From Acidimicrobiaceae bacterium (GTDB lineage: Bacteria > Actinomycetota > Acidimicrobiia > Acidimicrobiales > RAAP-2), in assembly GCA_003155915.1 (NCBI GenBank), contig PMFA01000023.1, forward strand, positions 1-36,855: 36,855 nt of DNA, given 5' to 3'. Below, piece by piece: positions 6,014-14,657 of the stretch. Under the pieces are notes generated by a model. The model made no database searches and had not been told where the DNA came from. It saw only the letters and a program-made list of their open reading frames with translations. The position numbers and the translations under genes were made by a program. Each line of letters starts with the position of its first letter. The stretch's first letter is position 1.

Positions 6014-8642
6014 GGCGGCGAACGACCAGCGCCCCCTGGTGTTGTTAGACGGCATGTCGCTGGCCTTTCGTGCCTTCTTCGCGTTGCCGACCGACATCGC
6101 GACCTCCGAGGGTCTGGTCACGAACGCGTTACACGGTTTCGCGGCGATGTTGCTGTCACTCGTGCGGAGCCAAAATCCCCGGGCGTTGGCCGTCGCCTTC
6201 GACCTCTCGGGTGGCACGTTTCGCGACGTGATGGTGGAGGACTACAAGGGCGGACGGGCCGAGACGCCGCCGGAGATCGAGCACCAGTTCGAACTCATCC
6301 GCAACCTCTGTGAGGTGCTGCACATCCCCGTGCTCGGCGTGCCGAACTTCGAGGCCGACGACGTGTTGGCGACGCTGGCGACGTGGGGGCGAAACGAATC
6401 GATCCCGGTCGTCGTGGTGACCGGCGACCGCGACGCGTTCCAGTTGGTGGAGGACCCGTTCGTCAAGGTCCTCTACAACCGACGCGGGGTCTCGGACTAC
6501 TCGCTCTACGACGAGGCGGGCATCTTCGAGCGCTGCGGCATCGAGTCGAAGCGCTATCCACTGCTCGCCGCCTTGCGAGGGGACACCTCGGACAACCTGC
6601 CGGGCGTGCCGGGCGTGGGGGAGAAGACGGCGGCCAAGCTGTTCGCCCAGTACCGCGACATGGACGACCTCTACGCCCACCTGAGTGATCTGACGCCCAA
6701 ACTGCGCGAGAACCTGGCGACCTACGAGGAGCGTGCCCGCAACAACGAGAAGGTGATGCTGCTTGTGCGCGACGTGCCGCTGGACTTCACGCTGCACGAC
6801 ATCACCCTCGGGGGTTGGAACCGCTCGGAGATCGACGCCTTCTTCGATCGTTTCGAGATGAATCAGATGCGCACGCGATTCGGCCAGTTGATGAAAGAAG
6901 GACTGTTAGGCGAAGCGGGCGCGGCCTCGTCGATGTCCACGGCGCCGACTGACCCGGCGCCAAAGAAGTCGCCCGCGAAGGTCCTCAAGGTCGCTACCTC
7001 GCTCGACGCGGTACTCGCCTCAGCAACGGCCCCGGTCGTTGCCTACCGACACACTCGCGTCGCGGTGCTCGACGCCGACAAGGGACTCGTGGCGACGGGG
7101 GAGTTGGATGACGCCATCGCCGCCTTCGCGCGCGTCGCGCCGAGCGGTCATGACCTGAAGACGCTCTACCGCGTCGCGGCCGACACGGAGCGCGTGATGA
7201 AGGAACCAGCGGACGACACCGCGATCATGGCGTTCTTGCTCGACGCCAACAGTGGTCGCTACGACCTCGCCGAGGTGGCCCATCGATTCCTGGGCGAACC
7301 GATCGTCGACGGCTCGCCGTCGCTCTTCGACTCGACGACCAGTGACGAGGCGTTGATCGCCGAAGTGGCACTCGTCGCTCGACTGCGCGAGCACCTACGC
7401 GCCGAGATCACCCAGTGGGAACTGAACTTCGTCTACGAATCGATCGAACTGCCGCTCGTGATGGTGCTGGGACTGATGGAGGCGAGAGGCATCCGCGTCG
7501 ACGTCGAGCTCTTGCGCACGATCGCCAAGGAGTTCACCGAAGAGGCCGCGTCCCTCGACCAGCAGATCCAAAAGGTGGCCGGCCACGAGTTCAAGGTCAA
7601 TTCGCCCCAGCAACTACAGACGGTCCTCTTCGACGAGTTGGGCCTCACGGCGGTGAAGAAGATCAAGTCGGGTTACTCGACCGACGCGTCGAGTCTCGAG
7701 GCAATCCAGGATGAGCACAAGATCATCGCGCTCATCCTTCGCTACCGCGAGGTCGAGAAGCTTCGCGGCACCTACGGGGCGCCCTTGATCGACGCCGTGC
7801 AAAGCGACGGTCGGATCCACGCGACCTTTCACCAGATGGTCGCGCGCACCGGTCGGCTCTCCTCAGACGGTCCGAACCTGCACAACATTCCCGTGCGCTC
7901 CAAAGAGGGCCGTCGACTGCGCTACGCCTTCGTGCCGAGCGAGGGGTGGCAGTTGGCGGTCTCGGACTACAACCAGATCGAACTACGGATCCTCGCGCAC
8001 CTCTCACAGGACTCGGGCTTACTGGCGGCGTTCGCGTCCCACGAAGACGTGCACCGCACGATCGCGTCCTCGGTCTTCGGCGTCGCGCCGGCCGACGTGA
8101 CGAACGAACAACGGGAACAGGCCAAGGCCGTCTCCTACGGTCTCGCCTACGGCATGGAGGCCTTCGGACTGAGTCGTCGCCTCGGCGTGCCCGTGAGCGT
8201 CGCCAAGGAGGTCATGGACAAGTATTTCGCCGGCTTCCCGTCGTTGCGCGCGTACATGGATCAAACGATCAAGGACATTCGCGCGAAGGGCTACTCGCGC
8301 ACCGAGTTCGGGCGCATCCGCCCGTTCCCCGATATCGCGACGGCGACCGGCCCGCAGCGCCAGGCGGCCGAGCGCCAGGCGATGAACTCGGGCATCCAGG
8401 GCCTCGCGGCCGACGTCTTTAAGTCCGCGCTCGTGCGCCTGGACCGTCAGTTGCGCGCCGAGGATCTGCGGGCGCGACTCATCCTCCAGGTCCACGATGA
8501 GGTACTGGTCGAAGCGCCGAACGAAGAGAAGACGCGCGTCGAGGCCGTGATCCTCGACGCGCTGACCAACGCCGCGTCGCTCAGTGTTCCCTTGGAAGTA
8601 ACGCTGCACTGGGGCGAGAACTGGGCCGCCGCCAAGGGCTAA
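6006..8642 (+). CDS. polA: DNA polymerase I
   Basis: 878 residues if it starts at TTG 6006, which has AAGGGTGAG just upstream. GTG 5997 is the other in-frame choice but has no site before it. The N-terminal 5' nuclease (1-~300) shows LLDGMSLAFR, FEADDVLATL, VTGDRDAFQL and GDTSDNLPGVPGVGEKTA. The middle domain is exonuclease-like but lacks the DxE and later Asp residues of proofreading (the corresponding strand reads VVAYRHTRVAV). The polymerase domain has motif A DYNQIELR (Asp654), motif B KAVSYGLAYGMEAFG and motif C QVHDEVLVE (Asp831). It would act in Okazaki fragment processing and in repair synthesis after UvrABC, also encoded in this window. Confidence 0.96.
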   Translation: MAEAANDQRPLVLLDGMSLAFRAFFALPTDIATSEGLVTNALHGFAAMLLSLVRSQNPRALAVAFDLSGGTFRDVMVEDYKGGRAETPPEIEHQFELIRNLCEVLHIPVLGVPNFEADDVLATLATWGRNESIPVVVVTGDRDAFQLVEDPFVKVLYNRRGVSDYSLYDEAGIFERCGIESKRYPLLAALRGDTSDNLPGVPGVGEKTAAKLFAQYRDMDDLYAHLSDLTPKLRENLATYEERARNNEKVMLLVRDVPLDFTLHDITLGGWNRSEIDAFFDRFEMNQMRTRFGQLMKEGLLGEAGAASSMSTAPTDPAPKKSPAKVLKVATSLDAVLASATAPVVAYRHTRVAVLDADKGLVATGELDDAIAAFARVAPSGHDLKTLYRVAADTERVMKEPADDTAIMAFLLDANSGRYDLAEVAHRFLGEPIVDGSPSLFDSTTSDEALIAEVALVARLREHLRAEITQWELNFVYESIELPLVMVLGLMEARGIRVDVELLRTIAKEFTEEAASLDQQIQKVAGHEFKVNSPQQLQTVLFDELGLTAVKKIKSGYSTDASSLEAIQDEHKIIALILRYREVEKLRGTYGAPLIDAVQSDGRIHATFHQMVARTGRLSSDGPNLHNIPVRSKEGRRLRYAFVPSEGWQLAVSDYNQIELRILAHLSQDSGLLAAFASHEDVHRTIASSVFGVAPADVTNEQREQAKAVSYGLAYGMEAFGLSRRLGVPVSVAKEVMDKYFAGFPSLRAYMDQTIKDIRAKGYSRTEFGRIRPFPDIATATGPQRQAAERQAMNSGIQGLAADVFKSALVRLDRQLRAEDLRARLILQVHDEVLVEAPNEEKTRVEAVILDALTNAASLSVPLEVTLHWGENWAAAKG

Positions 8643-8659
8643 AGGCCGCCCGGCTAGCA

Positions 8660-8665
8660 TTGACA
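8660..8665 (+). promoter_or_regulatory. Possible -35 element upstream of rpsA
   Basis: A perfect TTGACA lies 72 nt before the rpsA ATG in the polA-rpsA gap. No convincing -10 is seen at 16-18 nt (the sequence there is GC-rich), so the promoter assignment is weak. Confidence 0.3.
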
Positions 8666-8736
8666 CTTGGGTTTACACCGGCGACCCACTCCCTACTGCC
8701 TAGCTGACCCCGGTGTGGTCTGTGAAAGAAGTACGC

Positions 8737-10134
8737 ATGTCGGATGGCACCAGCCTCCTCTCCGCCCAGCAGATGGGAACCTTTGACGAAGACGGGAATT
8801 ACATTCCGCGCGTCATCACCGAAGACGACATGGTCGGCACCGACCTCGCCACCCTCGTCGGCGACAGCGTCCTCGAGTTCGAAGACGGCGATCTCGTCAC
8901 CGGCACCGTGGTCAAGATCGACCACGACGAAGTCCTGCTCGACATCGGATTCAAGTCCGAGGGCGTCATCCCGGCGCGCGAGCTCTCCATTCGCAACGAC
9001 GTCGACCCCTCCGAGATCGTCTCGATCGGCGACAAGATCGAATGCCTGGTCCTGCAAAAAGAGGACAAGGAGGGACGTCTCGTCCTCTCCAAGAAGCGCG
9101 CCCAGTACGAGAAGGCGTGGAGCAACATCGAAGAGCTGAAGAACCGCGACGAAGTCGTGAAGGGCGTCGTCATCGAAGTCGTGAAGGGTGGACTCATCGT
9201 CGACATCGGTCTTCGCGGATTCCTGCCTGCCTCGCTCGTCGAACTACGACGCGTGCGCGAACTCCAGCCCTATATCGGCAAGACCGTCGAGGCCAAGATC
9301 ATCGAACTCGATCGCAACCGCAACAACGTCGTGCTCTCGCGCCGCGCCTGGCTCGAAGAGACCCAGAAGGAGCAGCGTGGCGACTTCCTGTCGAACCTGA
9401 AGCCCGGCGAGCGCCGCCACGGCGTCATCTCCTCGGTCGTCAACTTCGGCGCCTTCGTGGACTTGGGCGGCATGGACGGACTCATTCACGTCTCTGAGCT
9501 CAGCTGGAAGCACATCGATCACCCGAGCCAGGTCGTCGCCGTCGGTGACGAGGTCGACGTCGAGGTGTTGGACGTTGACTTCTCCAAGGAGCGCATCTCA
9601 CTCTCGCTGAAGGCCACGCAGTCCGACCCCTGGCAGGTCTTCGCCGACAGCCACTCGGTCGACCAGCTCGTCTACGGTCGCGTCACCAAGCTCGTGCCCT
9701 TCGGCGCCTTCGTCCAGGTGGGCGAGGGGATCGAAGGACTGGTCCACATCTCAGAGATGGCCGCGCACCACGTCGAGTCACCCGATCAGGTCGTCACGGC
9801 CGGTGAGGAACTGTGGGTCAAGATCATCGAACTCGACACCGCGCGCCGTCGCATCAGCCTCTCGATCAAGCAGGCCGCCGAAGGTGGCGAGGTCTCCGAG
9901 GAGTACCGTGAGGCCTTTGGCTCACACGCCTACGACGACGCCGGCAACTACATCGGCGCCCTGGAGTACGGCGAGTTCACGCCCGAGACCGAGGCGCAGG
10001 CCGCCTGGGCCGAGTACGCCGTCGAGGTCGCGCCGAAGGCTGACGGCGACGAGGCACCAGTCTCCGAGATCGAGATCATCGATACCGTCGACGCCGCGGA
10101 GAACGCAGACGCCGAGACGCCCGACGCCGAGTAA
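8737..10134 (+). CDS. rpsA: 30S ribosomal protein S1
   Basis: 465 residues from ATG 8737 (GAAAGAAG lies 6-13 nt upstream; an in-frame GTG at 8713 is less likely). Four S1/OB-fold RNA-binding repeats can be read at about 50-120, 135-205, 220-295 and 305-380. The last two carry the classical NFGAFVDLG...LIHVSELSW and PFGAFVQVG...LVHISEMA motifs. Four domains is the usual actinobacterial form, against six in Escherichia coli. The acidic tail (~430-465, rich in Glu/Asp/Ala) is disordered. It promotes mRNA binding and initiation on the small subunit; many genes in this window have weak Shine-Dalgarno sites, where S1 would matter. Confidence 0.96.
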   Translation: MSDGTSLLSAQQMGTFDEDGNYIPRVITEDDMVGTDLATLVGDSVLEFEDGDLVTGTVVKIDHDEVLLDIGFKSEGVIPARELSIRNDVDPSEIVSIGDKIECLVLQKEDKEGRLVLSKKRAQYEKAWSNIEELKNRDEVVKGVVIEVVKGGLIVDIGLRGFLPASLVELRRVRELQPYIGKTVEAKIIELDRNRNNVVLSRRAWLEETQKEQRGDFLSNLKPGERRHGVISSVVNFGAFVDLGGMDGLIHVSELSWKHIDHPSQVVAVGDEVDVEVLDVDFSKERISLSLKATQSDPWQVFADSHSVDQLVYGRVTKLVPFGAFVQVGEGIEGLVHISEMAAHHVESPDQVVTAGEELWVKIIELDTARRRISLSIKQAAEGGEVSEEYREAFGSHAYDDAGNYIGALEYGEFTPETEAQAAWAEYAVEVAPKADGDEAPVSEIEIIDTVDAAENADAETPDAE

Positions 10135-10140
10135 TCGGCG
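10125..10140. terminator. Short hairpin between convergent rpsA and oppF
   Basis: CGCCGA-GTAA-TCGGCG is a perfect 6-bp stem with a 4-nt loop spanning the rpsA stop codon and the 6-nt gap to the convergent oppF stop. It has no U-tract. It could serve as a compact two-way terminator, but this is position-based inference. Confidence 0.35.
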
Positions 10141-11142
10141 CTAGCCCTCCAAGACGGTGGGCGTCGTGGACTTATGGTGGATCGTCAAGGGGTAGTGGCA
10201 CGAGACCATGTGGTTCGGCGCCACTTCCTGGGGTAACGGCTCTTCGTCCGCGCACCTCTGGGTCGCGTTCGGACAGCGCGTGCGAAAGCGACAACCGCTC
10301 GGTGGGTTCATCGGGCTCGGCGGCTCGCCCTGGAGGACCTGCGCGTTTATCGGGGAGTCGGGGTCGGCCTCTAAGGCGGCGCCGAGGAGGAACTCCGTGT
10401 ACGGGTGGGCCGGCGACTCATAGAGCGTGTCGGCCGGTCCGATCTCACAGATCTTGCCCAGGTACATGACCGCCACGCGATCGCTCACGTTCTTCACGAC
10501 CGCCAAATCGTGGGCGATGAAGAGCAGCGTGAGACCGTATTCGGCTTTCAGGTCTTCGAGCAGGTTGAGAATCTGCGCCTGGACCGAGACGTCGAGGGCC
10601 GAGACCATCTCGTCACAGATGAGGAGTTTCGGTCGCATCGCCAGCGATCGGGCGATCGAGATCCGCTGGCACTGACCGCCGGAGAACTGACGGGCGTAGC
10701 GATTGCCGTAGACCGAGGGGTCGATGCCGACCTTGCTCAAGAGATCGCTGATGAGCTTGTCACGCTCGACGCCGGTGACGGTCTTCCAACAATCCAGCGG
10801 CTCGGCGACGATGTCCTTCACGCGGCGCCGAGGGTTCAGCGAGCTGATCGGGTCCTGGAAGATCATCTGCATGCGCGTGCGCGCACTTCGTAGGGCCTTA
10901 CCGGACTCCTTCGTAATATTCACGCCCTCGAGTTCGACCGTGCCTTTGGACGGCTCGACGATGCGCATCAGCGCCTTGCCGGTCGTCGACTTGCCGCAAC
11001 CGGACTCCCCGACCAGACCGAGGGTCTCGCCCTCGTAGATCTCGAAGCTCACGCCCGCGACCGCGCTGACGGCGTGGCCGTGGACGTGGAAGGTCACTTC
11101 GAGGTCGGTCACGCTCAGTAGTGGTGTGCGCGGGGCGTTCAC
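10141..11142 (-). CDS. oppF: Peptide ABC transporter ATPase, OppF/DppF type
   Basis: 333 residues. The start is GTG 11142, which overlaps the oppD stop (GTGA). Walker A GESGCGKST, Q-loop FQDPISSLNPR, signature FSGGQCQRISIARS, Walker B LLICDEMVSALD and the H-loop FIAHDLAVV are intact. The C-terminal oligopeptide-transporter extension has the Cys pattern CRFRTRCPNATQRC, which in this family can hold an iron-sulfur cluster. It would pair with OppD to drive uptake of peptides or similar solutes through the OppBC pore. It is the last gene of oppB-C-D-F and converges on rpsA. Confidence 0.93.
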   Translation of the reverse strand: MNAPRTPLLSVTDLEVTFHVHGHAVSAVAGVSFEIYEGETLGLVGESGCGKSTTGKALMRIVEPSKGTVELEGVNITKESGKALRSARTRMQMIFQDPISSLNPRRRVKDIVAEPLDCWKTVTGVERDKLISDLLSKVGIDPSVYGNRYARQFSGGQCQRISIARSLAMRPKLLICDEMVSALDVSVQAQILNLLEDLKAEYGLTLLFIAHDLAVVKNVSDRVAVMYLGKICEIGPADTLYESPAHPYTEFLLGAALEADPDSPINAQVLQGEPPSPMNPPSGCRFRTRCPNATQRCADEEPLPQEVAPNHMVSCHYPLTIHHKSTTPTVLEG

Positions 11143-12140
11143 GGCAGGGTCGCTTCGGCGTTGACGGGGAGAGGATTCCAGCAGGCGAAGGCGTGGCCCG
11201 GTTCGACCGACGGCTGCAGCTCCGGCCGTTCGGTGTGACACTGATCGGTCGCGTACGTGCAGCGCGGCGCGAAACTGCACCCCGGCGAGAGGTTCAAGAG
11301 GTTCGGCGGTCGTCCCGGAATGGTCACTAGACGGGTATGGCTCTCGTTGGAGACCTTGGGTGAGCTCTCGAGCAGGGCCCTCGTATAGGGCATGCGGTGA
11401 TGGTAGAAGACGTCGCGGGTCGTGCCGGTCTCGACGATGCGCCCGGCGTACATCACGACGATGCGCGAGGTTCGCGTCGCGACCACACCGAGGTCGTGGG
11501 TCACGAGGATGACCGACATCTTGAGGCGTTCTTTCAACTCATCGAGCAGGTTCAAGATCTGCGCCTGGATCGTGACGTCGAGGCCGGTCGTCGGCTCGTC
11601 GGCCATCAGGAGCTTCGGCGAGCAGGCCAGGGCGATCGCAATGACCACGCGCTGGCGCATACCGCCGGAGAGCTGACCGGGATAGGCGCTGTAGCGCTCG
11701 ACCGGTGACGGGATGCCGACTAACTCCAGCAACTCAATGGCGCGGGCCTTGGCGTCCTTGCGGTTCATGCCGAGGCGTACCCGAAGCCCTTCGTCGATCT
11801 GCTTGCCGATGCGCATGACCGGGTTGAGCGAGGTCATCGGGTCCTGGAAGACCATGGCCACTTCGGTGCCCCAGATTGTACGCTTCTCCTTCTCACTCGC
11901 GCCGACGACTTCGAAGCCATCGATGACGGAGGACCCGGTCACGGTCGTGTTCACCCGCGGCTGCAGCCCCATGATCGTGCGCGAGAGGACGGTCTTGCCC
12001 GATCCCGATTCCCCCACGATGCCGAGCGTCTCGTTTCGATCGAGGTCGAACGAAACGTGGGCCACTGCGGTGAGGTCGCCGCCGGCGGTGGCGAAGGTCG
12101 TGGTCAGGTCCTTCACGAGCAGGAGCTTGTCGTCGCTCAT
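11139..12140 (-). CDS. oppD: Peptide ABC transporter ATPase, OppD/DppD type
   Basis: 333 residues. Walker A is GESGSGKT, the Q-loop lies in [12 protein letters not shown], the signature is [12 protein letters not shown], Walker B is [12 protein letters not shown] and the H-loop is LVTHDLGVV. The C-terminal extension has [14 protein letters not shown], parallel to OppF. It starts at ATG 12140, overlapping the oppC stop by ATGA, so the whole operon is translationally linked. It would form the heterodimeric nucleotide-binding unit with OppF on the cytosolic face. Confidence 0.93.
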   Translation of the reverse strand: MSDDKLLLVKDLTTTFATAGGDLTAVAHVSFDLDRNETLGIVGESGSGKTVLSRTIMGLQPRVNTTVTGSSVIDGFEVVGASEKEKRTIWGTEVAMVFQDPMTSLNPVMRIGKQIDEGLRVRLGMNRKDAKARAIELLELVGIPSPVERYSAYPGQLSGGMRQRVVIAIALACSPKLLMADEPTTGLDVTIQAQILNLLDELKERLKMSVILVTHDLGVVATRTSRIVVMYAGRIVETGTTRDVFYHHRMPYTRALLESSPKVSNESHTRLVTIPGRPPNLLNLSPGCSFAPRCTYATDQCHTERPELQPSVEPGHAFACWNPLPVNAEATLP

Positions 12141-13009
12141 AGTTTGACCTCGGTCACGTCAAAGTGCGAGCGGATGCGGTCGCCGATGAAGTTCAAGGCG
12201 ATGAGGAAGAGACACAGCGCCAGCGACGGGAAGAAGGCCAGCCAGAAGTTCTGGGCCAAGACGGTGCGCGCTTCGTTGATCATGTTGCCCCAACTCGGCG
12301 TCGGGGGATTCACCGAGAGCCCGAGGAAGGCCAGCGCTCCTTCGAGGATGATGACCGTGGCCACGCCAATGAGGAAGAACGAGACGGCGATGGGCGCGAT
12401 ATTGGGCAGTAGTTCTTTCATCAAGATCCGGCGGTCGGTCGCTCCCTGCACTTTGGCCGCGACGACGTAGTCCTTGGTCGCCACGCTCAAGGTGGCCGTT
12501 CGGATGACGCGGTAGACCAACGGGATCGACGCGATGCCGATCACCACGATGATCTTTAACAAGGAGCGTGGCGTCCAGAAGGAGAGTACCGCGATGGTGG
12601 CGATGAGCGCCGGGAAGGCCAACAGGACGTACATGATGGTGGTGAGGATCGCGTCAAAGCGTCCGCGGCGATAGGCCGCCAGCATCCCCAAGGGCGCGCC
12701 AATGCCGTAACCGATGAAGATTGCGCCGAGGCCCACGGTGATCGAGACCCTCGAGCCGTAGACAATGCGCGAGAAGATGTCACGGCCGAGGTCGTCGGTG
12801 CCGAGGAGGTGGTGGAGTCCCGGTCCGGCGTTGATGGCGTTGAAATTCTCATTCAGTGGATTCGCGAGCGGCAGGAGGTTGGCGAAGATGGCGCCAAATA
12901 TATTGAGCCCGACCCAGAAAACACAGATCCAAAAAAACAGCCCGAGCGGCCTGCTCTTCTCCGGCCTCTCGACCATGATGGCGGCGTCGGCGAGGCTGAA
13001 GTTACTCAC
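12137..13009 (-). CDS. oppC: Peptide ABC transporter permease, OppC type
   Basis: 290 residues from GTG 13009, which has GAGGA upstream; a TTG at 13030 would add seven residues. An N-terminal membrane segment (~20-42) is followed by the OppC-type loop with HLLGTDDLGRDIFSRIVYG, then five more hydrophobic helices. The EAA loop that docks on the ATPases is DYVVAAKVQGATDRRI. It forms the membrane pore with OppB. It overlaps the oppB end by 8 nt. Confidence 0.92.
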   Translation of the reverse strand: MSNFSLADAAIMVERPEKSRPLGLFFWICVFWVGLNIFGAIFANLLPLANPLNENFNAINAGPGLHHLLGTDDLGRDIFSRIVYGSRVSITVGLGAIFIGYGIGAPLGMLAAYRRGRFDAILTTIMYVLLAFPALIATIAVLSFWTPRSLLKIIVVIGIASIPLVYRVIRTATLSVATKDYVVAAKVQGATDRRILMKELLPNIAPIAVSFFLIGVATVIILEGALAFLGLSVNPPTPSWGNMINEARTVLAQNFWLAFFPSLALCLFLIALNFIGDRIRSHFDVTEVKL

Positions 13010-13952
13010 GGCTGATCCTCGGATCGACAATATTAATGATGAAGTCGAAGAAGAAGTTGATGGCCACCACCAAGATTGACACGGTCAACACGATGCCTTG
13101 CACGACCAGGAAGTCGCTTTCGTTGATTGCCAGGATCAACGTGTAGCCGAGACCCGGTATCTGCAACAGATATTGCACGACGAACCCGGCGGCTAAGAGC
13201 CCGCCGATGTTGACGCTGGCCGCCCCGAGCAGGGCCACCGAGGACGGGCGAAAGGCGTGGCGCCACATGATGCGGCGCTGACTGAGTCCTTTGGAGCGCG
13301 CCATGGTGATGAACTCTTCTTGCAGGGTCGCGATGAGGTCGCTGCGCAGCACGCGGTAGTAGACCACGAAACTGCCCGTGGCCAACGTGAAGGCCGGTAA
13401 CGAGAGGCTTTCTAAATTGGTGATCCAGTCGGTGCCGAAGGACACGTAGGCCGACGGTCCGGTCCCCGACACGCCCAGTTTGATGGAGATGAAGAGCACC
13501 ATCACGATGATCAAGATGTACGGCGGGATCGACAGCAGCGTGAAACTGGTGGCGCCGAGGAACCGGTCGACGATGCCGTCGGGCTTGCGCGCCGAACGCA
13601 TGGCGGTTGGAATCGCGACGGCGAAGGCCATGATCTGACTGAGGATGATGATCTCACCGTCAATCGGCAGCGCCGAGCGGATCACCGAGGACACGGTGGT
13701 CTGGGAAATGAACGAGATACCGAGGTTGCCGTGAAGGATGTTGCCGAGCCAGACGAAGTACTGCAGATAGATCGGTTTGTTCAGGCCGAGTTGCTTGTAG
13801 AGGATCGCCTTGGCTTCGGGCGTGGCGCCGAAACCGAGGATGACGGTGGCCGGATTACCGGGCAGTAAGTGGATCAGGTAGAAGCTTCCGACCGATATGA
13901 CGAAGACGATGCCGACCAGCAGCATTAGTCGTTTCGTCAAATATCTGAGCAC
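13002..13952 (-). CDS. oppB: Peptide ABC transporter permease, OppB type
   Basis: 316 residues when started at GTG 13952 (MLRYLTKRLML), which gives the usual OppB N-terminus and has a run of six G's just upstream. A GTG at 13994 would add 14 poorly fitting residues. It has six hydrophobic segments; the family motif HLLPGNPA follows the first, and the EAA loop is EFITMARSKGLSQRRI. It is the first gene of the operon. The 108-nt gap to the divergent coaE should hold both promoters. Confidence 0.92.
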   Translation of the reverse strand: MLRYLTKRLMLLVGIVFVISVGSFYLIHLLPGNPATVILGFGATPEAKAILYKQLGLNKPIYLQYFVWLGNILHGNLGISFISQTTVSSVIRSALPIDGEIIILSQIMAFAVAIPTAMRSARKPDGIVDRFLGATSFTLLSIPPYILIIVMVLFISIKLGVSGTGPSAYVSFGTDWITNLESLSLPAFTLATGSFVVYYRVLRSDLIATLQEEFITMARSKGLSQRRIMWRHAFRPSSVALLGAASVNIGGLLAAGFVVQYLLQIPGLGYTLILAINESDFLVVQGIVLTVSILVVAINFFFDFIINIVDPRISRE

Positions 13953-14060
13953 TTTCCCCCCTGGTGAGACTGCTATGACATTACTCAACCCCACCGGCGC
14001 CCAAGGACCACCCTCGCCGAGCCGAGATGGCGTGTGACAGGGTCTGACTACCGTGGTCTA

Positions 14061-14657
14061 ATGAAAAGAATTGTCATCGCCGGTGGCATCGGAGCGGGAA
14101 AATCCGCGGTCGGTGAACGCCTGCGGGACCTGGGATTTCCCGTCGTGGACGCCGACGACGTCGCCCACGACGTCACCCAGCCCGGCAGCGCGACACTCTC
14201 GGCGTTGGTGGACGCGTTCGGCAGTGCCGTCTTGGACGCCGAGGGCTCACTGGATCGCGTCTTCGTCGCCGACGTGGTGTTTCACGACGCCTCGGCGCTG
14301 CGTCGTCTGAACGCGATCACGCACGCGCCGATCGGTGTGGAGATCGCCCGACGACTCGACGGGGCCGACGGCGAGGCAGTCTTCGCGGCCATTCCCCTCT
14401 ATCGCCCCGAGCACCGCGCCGTGTTCTCCCTGGACGCGGTGTGGTCCGTGCAGGTATCGCCGGAGACGGCCGTGCGACGACTCATCGACGGACGCGGATT
14501 CAGTGAAGCCGACGCGCGGGCCCGTTTGGCCACGCAGATGAGCAATGACGAACGAGCGGCGCTGGCCGATCGAGTGCTCTGGAACGAAGGGACGCTGACC
14601 GAGCTCTATGCCGAGCTTGACGCGGCGTTGGCCGAGGCGGGGCTGACGCGTGGATAA
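14061..14657 (+). CDS. coaE: Dephospho-CoA kinase
   Basis: 198 residues. It phosphorylates dephospho-CoA, the last step of CoA synthesis. The P-loop is GGIGAGKSAV (residues 8-17), followed by the family's DADDVAHDVTQPG motif and the lid region RLIDGRGFSEADARARLATQ. The ATG at 14061 fits the fold; an in-frame upstream start at 14034 would add residues not found in the family. Its last 8 nt overlap the uvrB start. Confidence 0.93.
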   Translation: MKRIVIAGGIGAGKSAVGERLRDLGFPVVDADDVAHDVTQPGSATLSALVDAFGSAVLDAEGSLDRVFVADVVFHDASALRRLNAITHAPIGVEIARRLDGADGEAVFAAIPLYRPEHRAVFSLDAVWSVQVSPETAVRRLIDGRGFSEADARARLATQMSNDERAALADRVLWNEGTLTELYAELDAALAEAGLTRG

